From Bacillota bacterium (lineage in GTDB: Bacteria; Bacillota_I; Bacilli_A; RF39; UBA660): DNA of 64,000 bases. Location: the NCBI GenBank assembly GCA_015059285.1, contig SVAS01000001.1, forward strand, positions 132,217 through 196,216, written 5' to 3'. Both the position numbers and the translations under genes were made by a program. A model generated the notes under the pieces. The model searched no databases and had not been told where the DNA came from. It was given only the letters and a program-made list of their open reading frames with translations. Positions 19,059 to 29,414 of this stretch are shown here, piece by piece. Position 1 is the stretch's first letter, and each line of letters starts with the position of its first letter.

Positions 19059-20597
19059 ATGAAAATGAATAATAAATTTTCTGAAAATTTAAAAAAGATT
19101 AGAAAAGATAATAATCTTTCGCAAGAACAACTTGCAGATGAACTTGGTGTATCAAGACAGGCAATATCAAAATGGGAGTCATCTGTTGCATATCCTGAAA
19201 TGGATAAAATAATTACTTTATGTGAAAAATTCAATTTAAATATAGATGATTTATTGCATAAAGATATTAGAGAGATAAAAGGAGAAGAAGAAAGTAAAAG
19301 AAATTTAAATAAGTATGTGGATGACTTTTTAAACTTCATTACCAATACAATAAATATGTTTAGTAATATGAGTTTTAAAAGTAAATGTAAATGTTTATTT
19401 GAACAAATTATTATTGGAACAATATTACTTATTGTTTGTTTAATTATAGGAACCTTAGGACAAGATTTGTTATCTGGTATATTTGGTTTGATACCAAATA
19501 AAGTTTATTTTGTTCTTCATTCTATCCTTCATTTTATATATGGCATATTTGCTATTATGAGTTCAGTAGTAATAATGGTGCACATATTTAAAACAAGATA
19601 TTTAGATTATTATGAAAAGATAAAAAAAGATGTTACTAAAGATAAAAATGAAGGTAATAAAACTTTAGATCAAGAAGAAAAAACAGATAATAAGAATAAA
19701 GTATATTTTAAAAATAATGAAAACAAAATAATTATTAGAGATCCAAAACATAGTGAGTACAAATTTATAAATGGATTATTTAAGGGTATAGTTGGGACTA
19801 TTAAGTTTTTCACATTGTGCTTTTCATCTATTTTATTTGTATCATTAATTTCTTTATTTTGTTTCTTTGTGCTTTCATTTTTGATAGTTAAAACAGGATT
19901 AGTATTTGTAGGTTTATTATTAGTAATATTATCTTTAGCAATTATAAATATAGTATTGATATTACTTTTATTAAATTTTACATTTAATAGAAAAAATGAT
20001 AAAAAGAAAATGATATGGTCATTTGTTATATCACTTATTATGATTGGGGTAGGTAGTGGCTTAATTTTAGTAGGAACATTAAACTTTGAATATATTAAAA
20101 ATGATAAAGAAATTTTAAAAACAGAATATATAGAATTGGAAATGAGAAATGATTTAATATTTGGATATCATTATCCAGAAGTAGAATATATTGAAGCTAG
20201 TAATGATAATATTAAAATAGAATATACTGTAAATAAATATTGTGAGTTAAATCATTCGGATTTATCTGGTAAAGTAATGCATATATGGGCAAGTTGTGAA
20301 AACCCTATAAAATTAGTAAAGGAAGTAATAAATAAATTTAATGATAAAAAGATTATTTCAATAAATAATCAACTCCAAGATATCAAAATATATACTACAA
20401 AGGAAAATATTGATTTGTTAAAGATAAATTTTAGAGATTATAATGATTCTGAAGTACAAACACAAAATATGATTAACTCTTATGAAAACAAAATAAATGA
20501 ATTACAACAAAAAATAGATGAGTATGTAAAAAAAGAGTTGGAATACCAAGAAGAAATTAACAATTTAAAAGAAGAAACATATAATTGTAATGAATGA
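19059..20597 (+). CDS. XRE-type HTH regulator with membrane-spanning C-terminal region
   Basis: LKKIRKDNNLSQEQLADELGVSRQAISKWESSVAYPEMDKI; later TM segments and coiled-coil tail. Confidence 0.8.
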   Translation: MKMNNKFSENLKKIRKDNNLSQEQLADELGVSRQAISKWESSVAYPEMDKIITLCEKFNLNIDDLLHKDIREIKGEEESKRNLNKYVDDFLNFITNTINMFSNMSFKSKCKCLFEQIIIGTILLIVCLIIGTLGQDLLSGIFGLIPNKVYFVLHSILHFIYGIFAIMSSVVIMVHIFKTRYLDYYEKIKKDVTKDKNEGNKTLDQEEKTDNKNKVYFKNNENKIIIRDPKHSEYKFINGLFKGIVGTIKFFTLCFSSILFVSLISLFCFFVLSFLIVKTGLVFVGLLLVILSLAIINIVLILLLLNFTFNRKNDKKKMIWSFVISLIMIGVGSGLILVGTLNFEYIKNDKEILKTEYIELEMRNDLIFGYHYPEVEYIEASNDNIKIEYTVNKYCELNHSDLSGKVMHIWASCENPIKLVKEVINKFNDKKIISINNQLQDIKIYTTKENIDLLKINFRDYNDSEVQTQNMINSYENKINELQQKIDEYVKKELEYQEEINNLKEETYNCNE

Positions 20598-20716
20598 AAG
20601 ATAGTTAAAAACTATCTTTTTTTGTAAACAAATGTATAAAAAATTAAAAATGTATAAATAGTTAGCACGTCTTCTATATTTATGTTATAATTAATAATAG
20701 AAGGAGATAGGATAAT

Positions 20717-22384
20717 ATGAAAATTGTAAAAAAAATATTAGGGGTTTTTGTATTGTTGATGGCTGTAATAATGTTCATGCCAAGCTACATTAAAGCGGCT
20801 GAAATGAGTGATGAGTTTAAATCATATTTAAATAAAGATGGAGAATTTGAAATTAATGCTGCAAAAGGGAAAACAGAAGAAGACTTAGCTTTATATTTAG
20901 ATTTTAAATATTCAAATGCAGATTTAGATTATAGTGTATGTTGGGATAAAATTTCAGATGATTTAAATTCATTTGAGTTTGGAATTCATTGTTGGGAAGA
21001 TGATGGAAAAGAAGAAAGACATACAGTAAACATCAAATATAATTATGATGAAAAAGTTAATAAAACAATCAATGAGTATTTGAATTCAGTTATTAAAGAA
21101 CAAAATATGTTCAAAGTATATGACTTAGAATTGGTAAGTTATTGGTTAAATACAGGTGCAGAAAATTCAGATGTTTTGGCTTTATATTCTGGGGAATTAA
21201 AAAAATTATTTGATTATAAAAATATTCAAGTATTTGCAGATGGTAGAGCGGGAGGAAACGATAAATTCATTACTAGTAATATGGGATTTGGTAGTTTCCA
21301 AAACAACGGAATAATTTATAAAATGGTTCCAGTATTAGGAGCAACAGCAGAGCATGTAATTTATATTGATGAAAACGTTGGTAATACTGAGGAAGAAGTA
21401 ATATCAGCTGTACAAAAGAGAATTGATAACTATTTTGGAAAAGGCAAAGTAACTGTTGAATTTGCCGGAGAAGGAATATATGACCTTTATATGGATGAAT
21501 ATGAATATGAAATAGAATATTGGCAAGAACAATATGATATTTTAAAACCGCAATTTGAGCAAGCTGAAGCAGATGTACAATTATATTGTGATACAAATTT
21601 ACCAGACTTTGATCAAAATATTTGTAATTCTAAACAAGAAATATGGTCTAATTTATTTCCACAAGTAGAAAATGCTAAATTTAATTTAGAATATGCTCAT
21701 ATTTATAAAGAAAATTTTATTGACGCTTGGAACGAAGAAAATGGCGAATATGAATTCTTAAAAGATGCTTATAATGGTTGGTACTTTTTCGCTCATATGC
21801 AATTTGGAGATTTAATGTATTCACCATTCTTTGTAGTAAAAAAAGATAGTTCAAAGATGGTAGAGCCATTTATTAAAACAGTTGACTCAACAACTAATGT
21901 AGAAATTAATACAAGTGCAACTTTACCATTAGATACTACTATTCAAGCTAACAAATTAACAAGTGGTACTGAATATGAAAGAATTCTTGAAATATTAAAT
22001 TTAACAGATAATGTAACATTTGATTTAAAATTATATTCTAATTCAATGGATAGATATATAACAAAATTAGAAGATGGTGCTTTTGAAGTAAAAATTCCGA
22101 TACCTGAAAATTTCAAAGGTAAAGATTTAGTTGTATATTACGTAAAAGAAGATGGAAAGAAAGAGTCATATACAGTTAATACAACTAAAGAACCAGGTTA
22201 TGCAATATTTACAACTAACCATTTTAGTATTTATACATTAGGATATACAGGAAATTCATCTATAGAAGTACCTGAAACATTTGATGGTATTAGTAGTAGT
22301 ATAATAATTTCAGTAATATCATTAATTGGTTTAACTTTAGCATCACTATATTTAAATAAAAGAAATAGTGTAAAATCAAATTAA
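20717..22384 (+). CDS. Secreted, C-terminally anchored surface protein
   Basis: Signal peptide ILGVFVLLMAVIMFMPSYIKAAE; C-terminal TM + KRN tail. Confidence 0.6.
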   Translation: MKIVKKILGVFVLLMAVIMFMPSYIKAAEMSDEFKSYLNKDGEFEINAAKGKTEEDLALYLDFKYSNADLDYSVCWDKISDDLNSFEFGIHCWEDDGKEERHTVNIKYNYDEKVNKTINEYLNSVIKEQNMFKVYDLELVSYWLNTGAENSDVLALYSGELKKLFDYKNIQVFADGRAGGNDKFITSNMGFGSFQNNGIIYKMVPVLGATAEHVIYIDENVGNTEEEVISAVQKRIDNYFGKGKVTVEFAGEGIYDLYMDEYEYEIEYWQEQYDILKPQFEQAEADVQLYCDTNLPDFDQNICNSKQEIWSNLFPQVENAKFNLEYAHIYKENFIDAWNEENGEYEFLKDAYNGWYFFAHMQFGDLMYSPFFVVKKDSSKMVEPFIKTVDSTTNVEINTSATLPLDTTIQANKLTSGTEYERILEILNLTDNVTFDLKLYSNSMDRYITKLEDGAFEVKIPIPENFKGKDLVVYYVKEDGKKESYTVNTTKEPGYAIFTTNHFSIYTLGYTGNSSIEVPETFDGISSSIIISVISLIGLTLASLYLNKRNSVKSN

Positions 22385-22655
22385 AAACTAATATAAGTAA
22401 AAAAAGTGGTAGAAATACTGCTTTTTTGTGTGGAAAAAACAATATTATAATCAACTTCTGATTAAATTTTCACGATTATTAAAAAAAGAGTTTTTATTGT
22501 TATGTTAACAGTAACCATCAAAAAGATACGTTTAATATAGTTGTATAGTGTAGTGATTGAATTTAATTTTCTAGACTACTTTTGAATGAAAGTATATATA
22601 CTTTTAAAAGACGAAAATATGTTAATGAAAATTAAAAATAAGAATTTTAACTATT

Positions 22656-23177
22656 TTAATTCTTATTTTTATATTCACTTATAATAATTTCATTTATTTC
22701 CTCAGGAGTTTCTTTACAACCATTATTTAACCATTTTTTAATAACGGCATTTAAACCTGATCTAAAAAATTCAATATGATAGTCTATATATTTATTATCG
22801 TAATATTTTTCTGCCAATTCAATACGATATTGAGCAGGGATGTTTAAAGAAATTGATTCTAATTTGAAATATGTTTTAAAGAAAATTTGGTTGTCTTTAA
22901 TGTATTTAAACATATTTAAATATCCATCAGGATTTTGTTTACTATTGTTAGATAATTGAAATCTAGCAAATTCAATTTCCATTTGTTGTTTTACTTTTTC
23001 TGCAAGATCATATATATCAATATAATTAGAATAAAAAGTAGAACGATTTAATCCAGCTATTTTACAAATGGTAGATACAGAAATTTCCTCAATGTTTTTC
23101 TTTTGAATCAATTGTAGAAACGTTTTTTCAATTTTTTCTACAGATGATTTTCTTTTTTTATTATTAGATATATTCAT
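22656..23177 (-). CDS. TetR/AcrR-family regulator
   Basis: EKTFLQLIQKKNIEEISVSTICKIAGLNRSTFYSNYIDIYDLAEKV. Confidence 0.85.
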   Translation of the reverse strand: MNISNNKKRKSSVEKIEKTFLQLIQKKNIEEISVSTICKIAGLNRSTFYSNYIDIYDLAEKVKQQMEIEFARFQLSNNSKQNPDGYLNMFKYIKDNQIFFKTYFKLESISLNIPAQYRIELAEKYYDNKYIDYHIEFFRSGLNAVIKKWLNNGCKETPEEINEIIISEYKNKN

Positions 23178-23307
23178 ATTTAAACCTCCAAATTTTATTA
23201 TTCCAACAAAAGTTGAAAATTGTTGATTGTTTTTAAATATCCATAAACATTATAATATAAATGTAAGAAAACAACAAGTGTTGCTTTTTATAGATGGAGG
23301 TGAAAAT

Positions 23308-23571
23308 ATGTCTAAAATGGTAGAAGTTAATAAGAAAGTTGAAGAAACTTTAGTTGATGGATATAAGAAAGTAGAAGATACTGTTGTAGGTGGGTACAAA
23401 AAAATTGAAGATAAATTTGTTGATACTTTCTTAAAAAAAGAAGGAGAAACTACTGAAGAAGCAAAAGCAAGAATAATATCTGAACAAGAACAATTAGAAG
23501 AAAAAAATAAAGCCAAAGTAGAAGAAACATTAAAATTATCTAAAGAAATTAATGATAAATATGTAAAATAG
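23308..23571 (+). CDS. Small amphipathic-repeat protein
   Basis: ATG 23308 behind GATGGAGGTGAAAAT; VEETLVDGYKK/VEDTVVGGYKK/IEDKFVDTFLKK repeat; divergent from TetR gene. Confidence 0.7.
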   Translation: MSKMVEVNKKVEETLVDGYKKVEDTVVGGYKKIEDKFVDTFLKKEGETTEEAKARIISEQEQLEEKNKAKVEETLKLSKEINDKYVK

Positions 23572-23584
23572 TGTGGAGGAATAA

Positions 23585-23983
23585 ATGAAAAAAGAAACTT
23601 TACTAGAAATTATATTTGGTACAATTGGTGGATTAGTTTTCGCAATTGGTATGTGTATGTGTTTACTTCCTGAATGGAATTTATTGAAATCCGGTATTGT
23701 AGTGTCAACAATTGGGTTTATAGTTTTATTGTGTATTATACCTATCTATAGAAAAGATCGTCCCAAAAAAGTTAATAATAAAAAAACTGATTGGGGTTTG
23801 ATATTAACTTGGATAATTGGTGTAGTTGGGGCTTTAATTATGGGATTTGGTATGAGCAAAATAATGGTTGATAGTCCAGAAAAAATGGATATGATTATTG
23901 GAATGATAACAGGAGTTGTAGGACTATTAATTTGTGTACTAAATTATCCAATTTATTCATATTTAAAAAGTAATAAAAATTAA
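23585..23983 (+). CDS. Hypothetical membrane protein
   Basis: Four TM-like segments. Confidence 0.6.
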   Translation: MKKETLLEIIFGTIGGLVFAIGMCMCLLPEWNLLKSGIVVSTIGFIVLLCIIPIYRKDRPKKVNNKKTDWGLILTWIIGVVGALIMGFGMSKIMVDSPEKMDMIIGMITGVVGLLICVLNYPIYSYLKSNKN

Positions 23984-24648
23984 TGAATAAACTAATACAA
24001 CAGTTTAAAAAATTAAAAAAAGAAGATCGTATAATGTTCTTCTTGATATTTACAACAATAGGCAATATTTTTATGGCAATAGTAAAGTTTGTATTGTCAT
24101 TAACGTTACCATCTCTTTGGTTTTTTATCAATGCAATATTTATGATGGTTTTATCATTTGCTAGATTTTTTTCGATAAGGGATTATAAAAAAACCAAGTT
24201 AATTGAAGATAAAGAAGAAATACAAAAAATTGGATATAAAAATTATCTTACTAATGGGATTTTATTAGTAGTATTAGGAATAATGTATTTTTTTGTTAAT
24301 GTTTATATTTATTATAAAGGAACAAATACAACAATATATGAATATTTAACTTATTTAGTAGCATTAGTTGCATTCTGGTCTATTGGTTCTGCAATTTATG
24401 GAGTGGTTAAATATAAAAGAAATCATATGCCGATATTAAAGGCAGTAAAATTAACAAACTTTGCAAATGCTTTAACTTCGATAATGCTTACACAAATAGT
24501 ATTATTGGATACTTATGCTGATACAAAAGTTTATAATTCAAATTTAATAAATGGATTAACAGGTATGGGGATAGGAATAATAATTGTTATATTAGGTTTA
24601 TATATGATAATTGGTATAAATAAAATAAGAAAGATAGATGAACTTTGA
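23983..24648 (+). CDS. Hypothetical membrane protein
   Basis: Multiple TM-like segments; start overlaps previous stop. Confidence 0.6.
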   Translation: MNKLIQQFKKLKKEDRIMFFLIFTTIGNIFMAIVKFVLSLTLPSLWFFINAIFMMVLSFARFFSIRDYKKTKLIEDKEEIQKIGYKNYLTNGILLVVLGIMYFFVNVYIYYKGTNTTIYEYLTYLVALVAFWSIGSAIYGVVKYKRNHMPILKAVKLTNFANALTSIMLTQIVLLDTYADTKVYNSNLINGLTGMGIGIIIVILGLYMIIGINKIRKIDEL

Positions 24649-24693
24649 TTCTATCTTTTTTTATGGTATCTTGTTGATGAATCAAGAGGGTAT

Positions 24694-24775
24694 AAAAAAA
24701 CTAACCCTAGTTAGGGGTTAGACTGTTACATCAATGGAGCGGTTGTCGAAGATATCTACAACTTTTCACTTCTTA
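24694..24775 (-). ncRNA. Candidate small RNA or tRNA-3'-end-like element A with terminator
   Basis: Minus strand GTTGTAGATATCTTCGACAACCGCTCCATTGATG... then CTAACCCC-TAACTA-GGGTTAG-TTTTTTT. Confidence 0.4.
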
Positions 24776-24846
24776 ACGATTTAATACATAAAATATCAAT
24801 CTCTAATAATATTTTATCACAAAAATTAAAATTTGTATTAATAAAA

Positions 24847-27285
24847 TTAGTCAATATAATATTTTAACTCATTTAACAATATTTCATTTTCCTTGAAATT
24901 ATCTAATATAGTTTTTTTAATATAATAATAATCATTTTCTTTATATATATATTCTTTATATTTGTTTACAACCAATGAAGATAATTCAGGTGATAAACCA
25001 TCTTTAACGAAATAGATTTGAATTTCATCACTAGTACCATATTTTAGTGAATTATATTCATTATCGCTAATTAGTCCTTCTGAATTTAAAAACTCAACAA
25101 ATTTTAATAATGTAAAATCAATATAATTATCTTCTTCTTTAATTCTTAGTATGGCATAATTTATAATTTCTTTTTTTGTTAGTTTAGTTATATCTATATA
25201 TTGTGGTTTGAAGTCCTTTGGATTACGTTTTACTAATCCCCATCTTTCACCAACATAGATAGCGCGTTTGTTTTCAGAATGATGTATCCAATAATATACC
25301 ATGCGCGAGATTTTCTCTTTGAAGGTGGTATTGTTTTTTCTTTGCTCAAATAACATTTGATAATAATTTCTTGCTGCAATATTGTCTAAACGTCTGATGT
25401 TATTTTTATTATCAGAAATTAATTCTATATCTTTAAAGAAAACATAATAGACTTTATCAATTAACGAAATATCAGGATTTTTTTCTTTCAAGTATTGTAA
25501 TCTTTCTAGAATTTTTTCTTCGTTCTCTTTTATATTGAATTCTATAACATTAGCTTTTATTAACTTTTTTCCAATATCTGTTGTAACAGTTAGTTTTTCT
25601 TTTAATTCTTTCTCAACAGGATAATTAGATAAATTAATTAATGTTTGCAAATCGTTTTCAGAAATTTCCTTTTTGGATTTTTTTAATAGTGGATTATCTA
25701 CCTTATCATCTTTTATTCTTGGAAGAATGTTGTAGCGTAATCTTTCTTTAATAAAATCTAAATAATTATCATTAGAATTGACATCTTTTATAAAATAGAT
25801 ATTACTTATTAATTTAGAAATATTTATATTTTCAAAATTAAATATTTCACTATACCTATTTACTCTTCCTACAAGATTTTTTAATTGACCATAGGATAAA
25901 TTAGAATTTCCTATCTTCTTCTCGCATATAAACATTGTATCAAAAGGCATATTAACACCTTCTAGTAAAGTAGATGAGCAAAAAACATACTTTATAAACT
26001 CGTATTTTTTTACACAATCTTCTATATAAATTCTAACATTATCAGGCATTCCTCCAAAATGATAGACAATACCTTTTCTTAAATACGAAATTAAATCATA
26101 GTCTTTATCTATATATTCAGCTAGATTACTTATTATATTATCAATCTCAGGATCATCTATATCGTTTAAATATGTTGAAAATTCTTCAACAGCTTTTTTA
26201 ATCTTTACTGGTGAATTTAAATAAATAATATTCTTTTTACCTGAATGGTTTATAATAAATTTATATTTATCTTCTTCCATTTTTGAGTTAAATTGAACAA
26301 AATTATCAAACAATGAGTCATAATAATATTTTTGCTTAACGTTAAAGTCGGCTAAATAGTATTTGTTTGATTTTATAAGAGGGAGAGCTTTTATTTCTTT
26401 TAAAGTTAAAATATCACTACATTTTAATTGTAAATTTTCTGCTTTTTCTATAACAGGACTAAATAATTTTACAATTAAATTAGGATTTTTAAGTTGTAAT
26501 AAAATAATTACTTTGGTTAACAAAATGGAACGTTCTTTGTTATTAAAAATATTATGAGCTTCATCAATTAATAATGTATCAAAAGAGATCGAATTATTCC
26601 TATCAAAAACCAATTTAAATAATCTTTCTTGAGTTAAAACAAAAATATTATTTTTTCCCTTTATTATAGAATCATAATGAGTAATAATTTTAGGAGTTAA
26701 ATTGTAGTTTGAAAACATCTTTAATAAGTCATAGCGCACTTGATTTACTAGTACTTTAGTAGGCACAACGATACAAATATTTTTGCTTTTATAGTTATCT
26801 AATACATATTGTTTTATTAATTCAGTTTTTCCAAAAGATGTTGGAGCAATTATTACTGCATTTTCATCTGAATGCTTAAATTCTTTATTAATATCAATTT
26901 GTTGTTGTGTATAATATATTCCTGATGTCGTATTTTTGCTTTTTTCTAATGCTATCGTTTGAAATTTGTCATATATATTATTATCAAATTTTTGTTTGTC
27001 TAATAGTTTTAACATTTTAACAGTTGGTGAATTTTTTAAACAAGATGATATTTCATATAAAGGAGTATAATCTTTGGTCATTAATGAATAATTTAAAATT
27101 ATTTCATAACCAACAGAACGAGTTTCGTAATCATTACTATTCAATAATAAAAGTCCAACAGATAATAATTTAATATAATCACTATCATTAAGTTGTTCTT
27201 TTTTAAACAACATTAAATTTTCATATATTTCCTTAAAACCACTAGATTTTAATAAATTTTGAATTTGAATTTTACTATTATTCAT
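24847..27285 (-). CDS. hamB: Hachiman helicase HamB-like (DEAD/DEAH SF2)
   Basis: IIAPTSFGKTELI, DTLLIDEAHNIF, VFCSSTLLEGVNMPF, LVGRVNRYSE; overlaps hamA-like gene. Confidence 0.8.
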   Translation of the reverse strand: MNNSKIQIQNLLKSSGFKEIYENLMLFKKEQLNDSDYIKLLSVGLLLLNSNDYETRSVGYEIILNYSLMTKDYTPLYEISSCLKNSPTVKMLKLLDKQKFDNNIYDKFQTIALEKSKNTTSGIYYTQQQIDINKEFKHSDENAVIIAPTSFGKTELIKQYVLDNYKSKNICIVVPTKVLVNQVRYDLLKMFSNYNLTPKIITHYDSIIKGKNNIFVLTQERLFKLVFDRNNSISFDTLLIDEAHNIFNNKERSILLTKVIILLQLKNPNLIVKLFSPVIEKAENLQLKCSDILTLKEIKALPLIKSNKYYLADFNVKQKYYYDSLFDNFVQFNSKMEEDKYKFIINHSGKKNIIYLNSPVKIKKAVEEFSTYLNDIDDPEIDNIISNLAEYIDKDYDLISYLRKGIVYHFGGMPDNVRIYIEDCVKKYEFIKYVFCSSTLLEGVNMPFDTMFICEKKIGNSNLSYGQLKNLVGRVNRYSEIFNFENINISKLISNIYFIKDVNSNDNYLDFIKERLRYNILPRIKDDKVDNPLLKKSKKEISENDLQTLINLSNYPVEKELKEKLTVTTDIGKKLIKANVIEFNIKENEEKILERLQYLKEKNPDISLIDKVYYVFFKDIELISDNKNNIRRLDNIAARNYYQMLFEQRKNNTTFKEKISRMVYYWIHHSENKRAIYVGERWGLVKRNPKDFKPQYIDITKLTKKEIINYAILRIKEEDNYIDFTLLKFVEFLNSEGLISDNEYNSLKYGTSDEIQIYFVKDGLSPELSSLVVNKYKEYIYKENDYYYIKKTILDNFKENEILLNELKYYID

Positions 27286-28048
27286 TATTACACATCCCCC
27301 TAATTATATTTAATGTTCTTTCTATGGTGTTTTCTCGAATGCATACAATAATTAATTTTTCATCTTTCTTTCTAAATTGTTCTAATTTTTTTACTATTTT
27401 TTGCTCATCAATTTGTTCCATAGTTTTTCCAAAAATAACACTTACAATAATTTTATTTTTTACTTTTGGTAAACGCATATCTGAATCTAAAATTTTTGCT
27501 AAATTTGAAATTTCTGATGCATCATTAGTGCATAAAAGCAATTTAGATTTTGCAGTTGTCCAGTAATTTGTGTTTTTGTTTGTTCCATCAAGTTTAGAAC
27601 TAATATCGGAATAGGCACTATTTAATTTATCAATATTTATTTTATTTAAAAGTGTAGGGATAGGAATTGATATTTCACCAGATTTTACTTCAGAATACCA
27701 AATGTTTCCGTCTTCAATCGATAACATATCAAACCCTTTTTTAAAGGAACGTTCTTCTAAATTCATCATAGGATTTATTGATTTTAAGAATGGGAATTTA
27801 TATTTGGCAAATACATAATATAATAGTTCTCCTATGTATCCTATTTTATGCCTATTGTCTTTTGAATTTTCTTTATCAACACGGAACAAGAACTCCTTAG
27901 CAATTTCTGGAATATCATATATATTGCAGTTACAATAACCACAACAAATTTCTATTATTTCTTCTTTTATAATTTTCTCGAAGTTTTCAAAAGTTTTATC
28001 ATCTAAAAATTGTATGTAATATCCTTTATCATTAAAATTGTTATTCAT
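27278..28048 (-). CDS. hamA: Hachiman HamA-like protein (DUF1837 nuclease-type)
   Basis: IGYIGELLYYVF...SFKKGFDMLSIEDGNIWYSEVKSGEISIP; immediately upstream of helicase. Confidence 0.78.
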   Translation of the reverse strand: MNNNFNDKGYYIQFLDDKTFENFEKIIKEEIIEICCGYCNCNIYDIPEIAKEFLFRVDKENSKDNRHKIGYIGELLYYVFAKYKFPFLKSINPMMNLEERSFKKGFDMLSIEDGNIWYSEVKSGEISIPIPTLLNKINIDKLNSAYSDISSKLDGTNKNTNYWTTAKSKLLLCTNDASEISNLAKILDSDMRLPKVKNKIIVSVIFGKTMEQIDEQKIVKKLEQFRKKDEKLIIVCIRENTIERTLNIIRGMCNNE

Positions 28049-28114
28049 TAAATCACCTACCGCTTTACTAAAATGAACATTATAAGTTTTCTAAAATTGC
28101 TTTATATAATAGCA

Positions 28115-28159
28115 CAAAAATCAAATTTTGTCATTTTGTATTAGCAAAAATCAGATTTT
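28115..28159. repeat. Two palindromic direct repeats CAAAAATCARATTTT in divergent intergenic region
   Basis: 28115-28129 and 28145-28159, spaced 30 bp start to start. Confidence 0.6.
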
Positions 28160-28233
28160 TAAGTTAATATGATAGGGAAATTATTCTTATTTAAAAAAAT
28201 ATGTTATAATATATAATGTTAAGGGGGGACTTT

Positions 28234-29400
28234 ATGGAACAAATAAATGAAGAAATGCAAATGATTGCAGTTGAAAAAGTATTAGAAGAAATGCAAGAAG
28301 CTGAGAAAAATTTAATGAAATGGAATGCCTACTGGTGGGAAAGTTATGATAATATTGTAGTCCCTACAGAATATCTTTATGATTATCTTGATTTAAATGA
28401 TGTAAGAGAATGTGTCAAATTTTTTGGAGATATTGATATATATAACTTACGAACAGATAGACCTTTAGGCATACCTTTAAAAAGATTTATTTCGAATCCT
28501 GTATATAATCAAGATATATGTACAATTAAATGGACAGGAATTGAAACAAATAATTCATCTAGAAAAATTATATTTAATAATACTGGAGAAATAACTTTAG
28601 AAAAACACTCTAAAAAAAGAAAACAAAAAAAACAATCTAAGAGCATAGAATATGACGCTAATTACAATGTTTTATCTGATGATTTTTCAATTAATATTAC
28701 TATTATTGATATGTTAATACCAAGATGTTTTGCTCGATATAAGTATGGTGAAATGTCAATTAATTTGAAAGATGGTTTATTAACATGCAGATATAATGAT
28801 ATAGAAATAATACAAGATTTAAATACAGGCGTAAAAATAGTAAGAATTTCAAAAAAATATGATAGAAGAGATAAAGAAAATAATGCATCAGTAGTATTTG
28901 AAGCTGTATTAAATGCTGATGATAGTTTAGAAATGGGAGCAGTTGCTATTAATACACATAAAGGTAATGGTAAAGTTAATGGAACATATAGATTTGATGT
29001 TAGTAGAAAAAAAGGAATTCGTGCTAATTTCTATTCAAGAAAAGGTATTAAGATTGATTTAACAACCAATCCTATGTTATTAGGAACTGCTAATACATTA
29101 TTATTGCCTTCACCAAATAGTGAAAATAGTAGTGACATTATTGTTTCTAATTTTGCTAATTCTACACAAAATGCAATCGCTAAAAACTTAAGTGAAAAAG
29201 TTATAAGTTTTGATAATTCTGATTTTAATATGGAAGCAGTAAAACAAGCAAAATCTAATATAATAGAAATGTTAAAATGTATAAAAGGTGAACTCCCTTT
29301 GTGTGGATTAGTGGAAAGAATTGATAATTGTTTGTTATTACTTGATAGTAAAAAACAAGAAAAAATAGAAGGAACAGCAAAAACTTTGAAATTAAATTAA
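28234..29400 (+). CDS. Hypothetical protein (unrecognised family)
   Basis: ATG 28234 preceded by AAGGGGGGACTTT; long ORF. Confidence 0.65.
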   Translation: MEQINEEMQMIAVEKVLEEMQEAEKNLMKWNAYWWESYDNIVVPTEYLYDYLDLNDVRECVKFFGDIDIYNLRTDRPLGIPLKRFISNPVYNQDICTIKWTGIETNNSSRKIIFNNTGEITLEKHSKKRKQKKQSKSIEYDANYNVLSDDFSINITIIDMLIPRCFARYKYGEMSINLKDGLLTCRYNDIEIIQDLNTGVKIVRISKKYDRRDKENNASVVFEAVLNADDSLEMGAVAINTHKGNGKVNGTYRFDVSRKKGIRANFYSRKGIKIDLTTNPMLLGTANTLLLPSPNSENSSDIIVSNFANSTQNAIAKNLSEKVISFDNSDFNMEAVKQAKSNIIEMLKCIKGELPLCGLVERIDNCLLLLDSKKQEKIEGTAKTLKLN

Positions 29401-29414
29401 TTAGGGAGGTTACT

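Noticed and set aside
22440-22620. Intergenic stretch after the surface-protein gene as a possible sRNA
   Set aside because: Only weak AT-rich structure and no convincing promoter-terminator pair.
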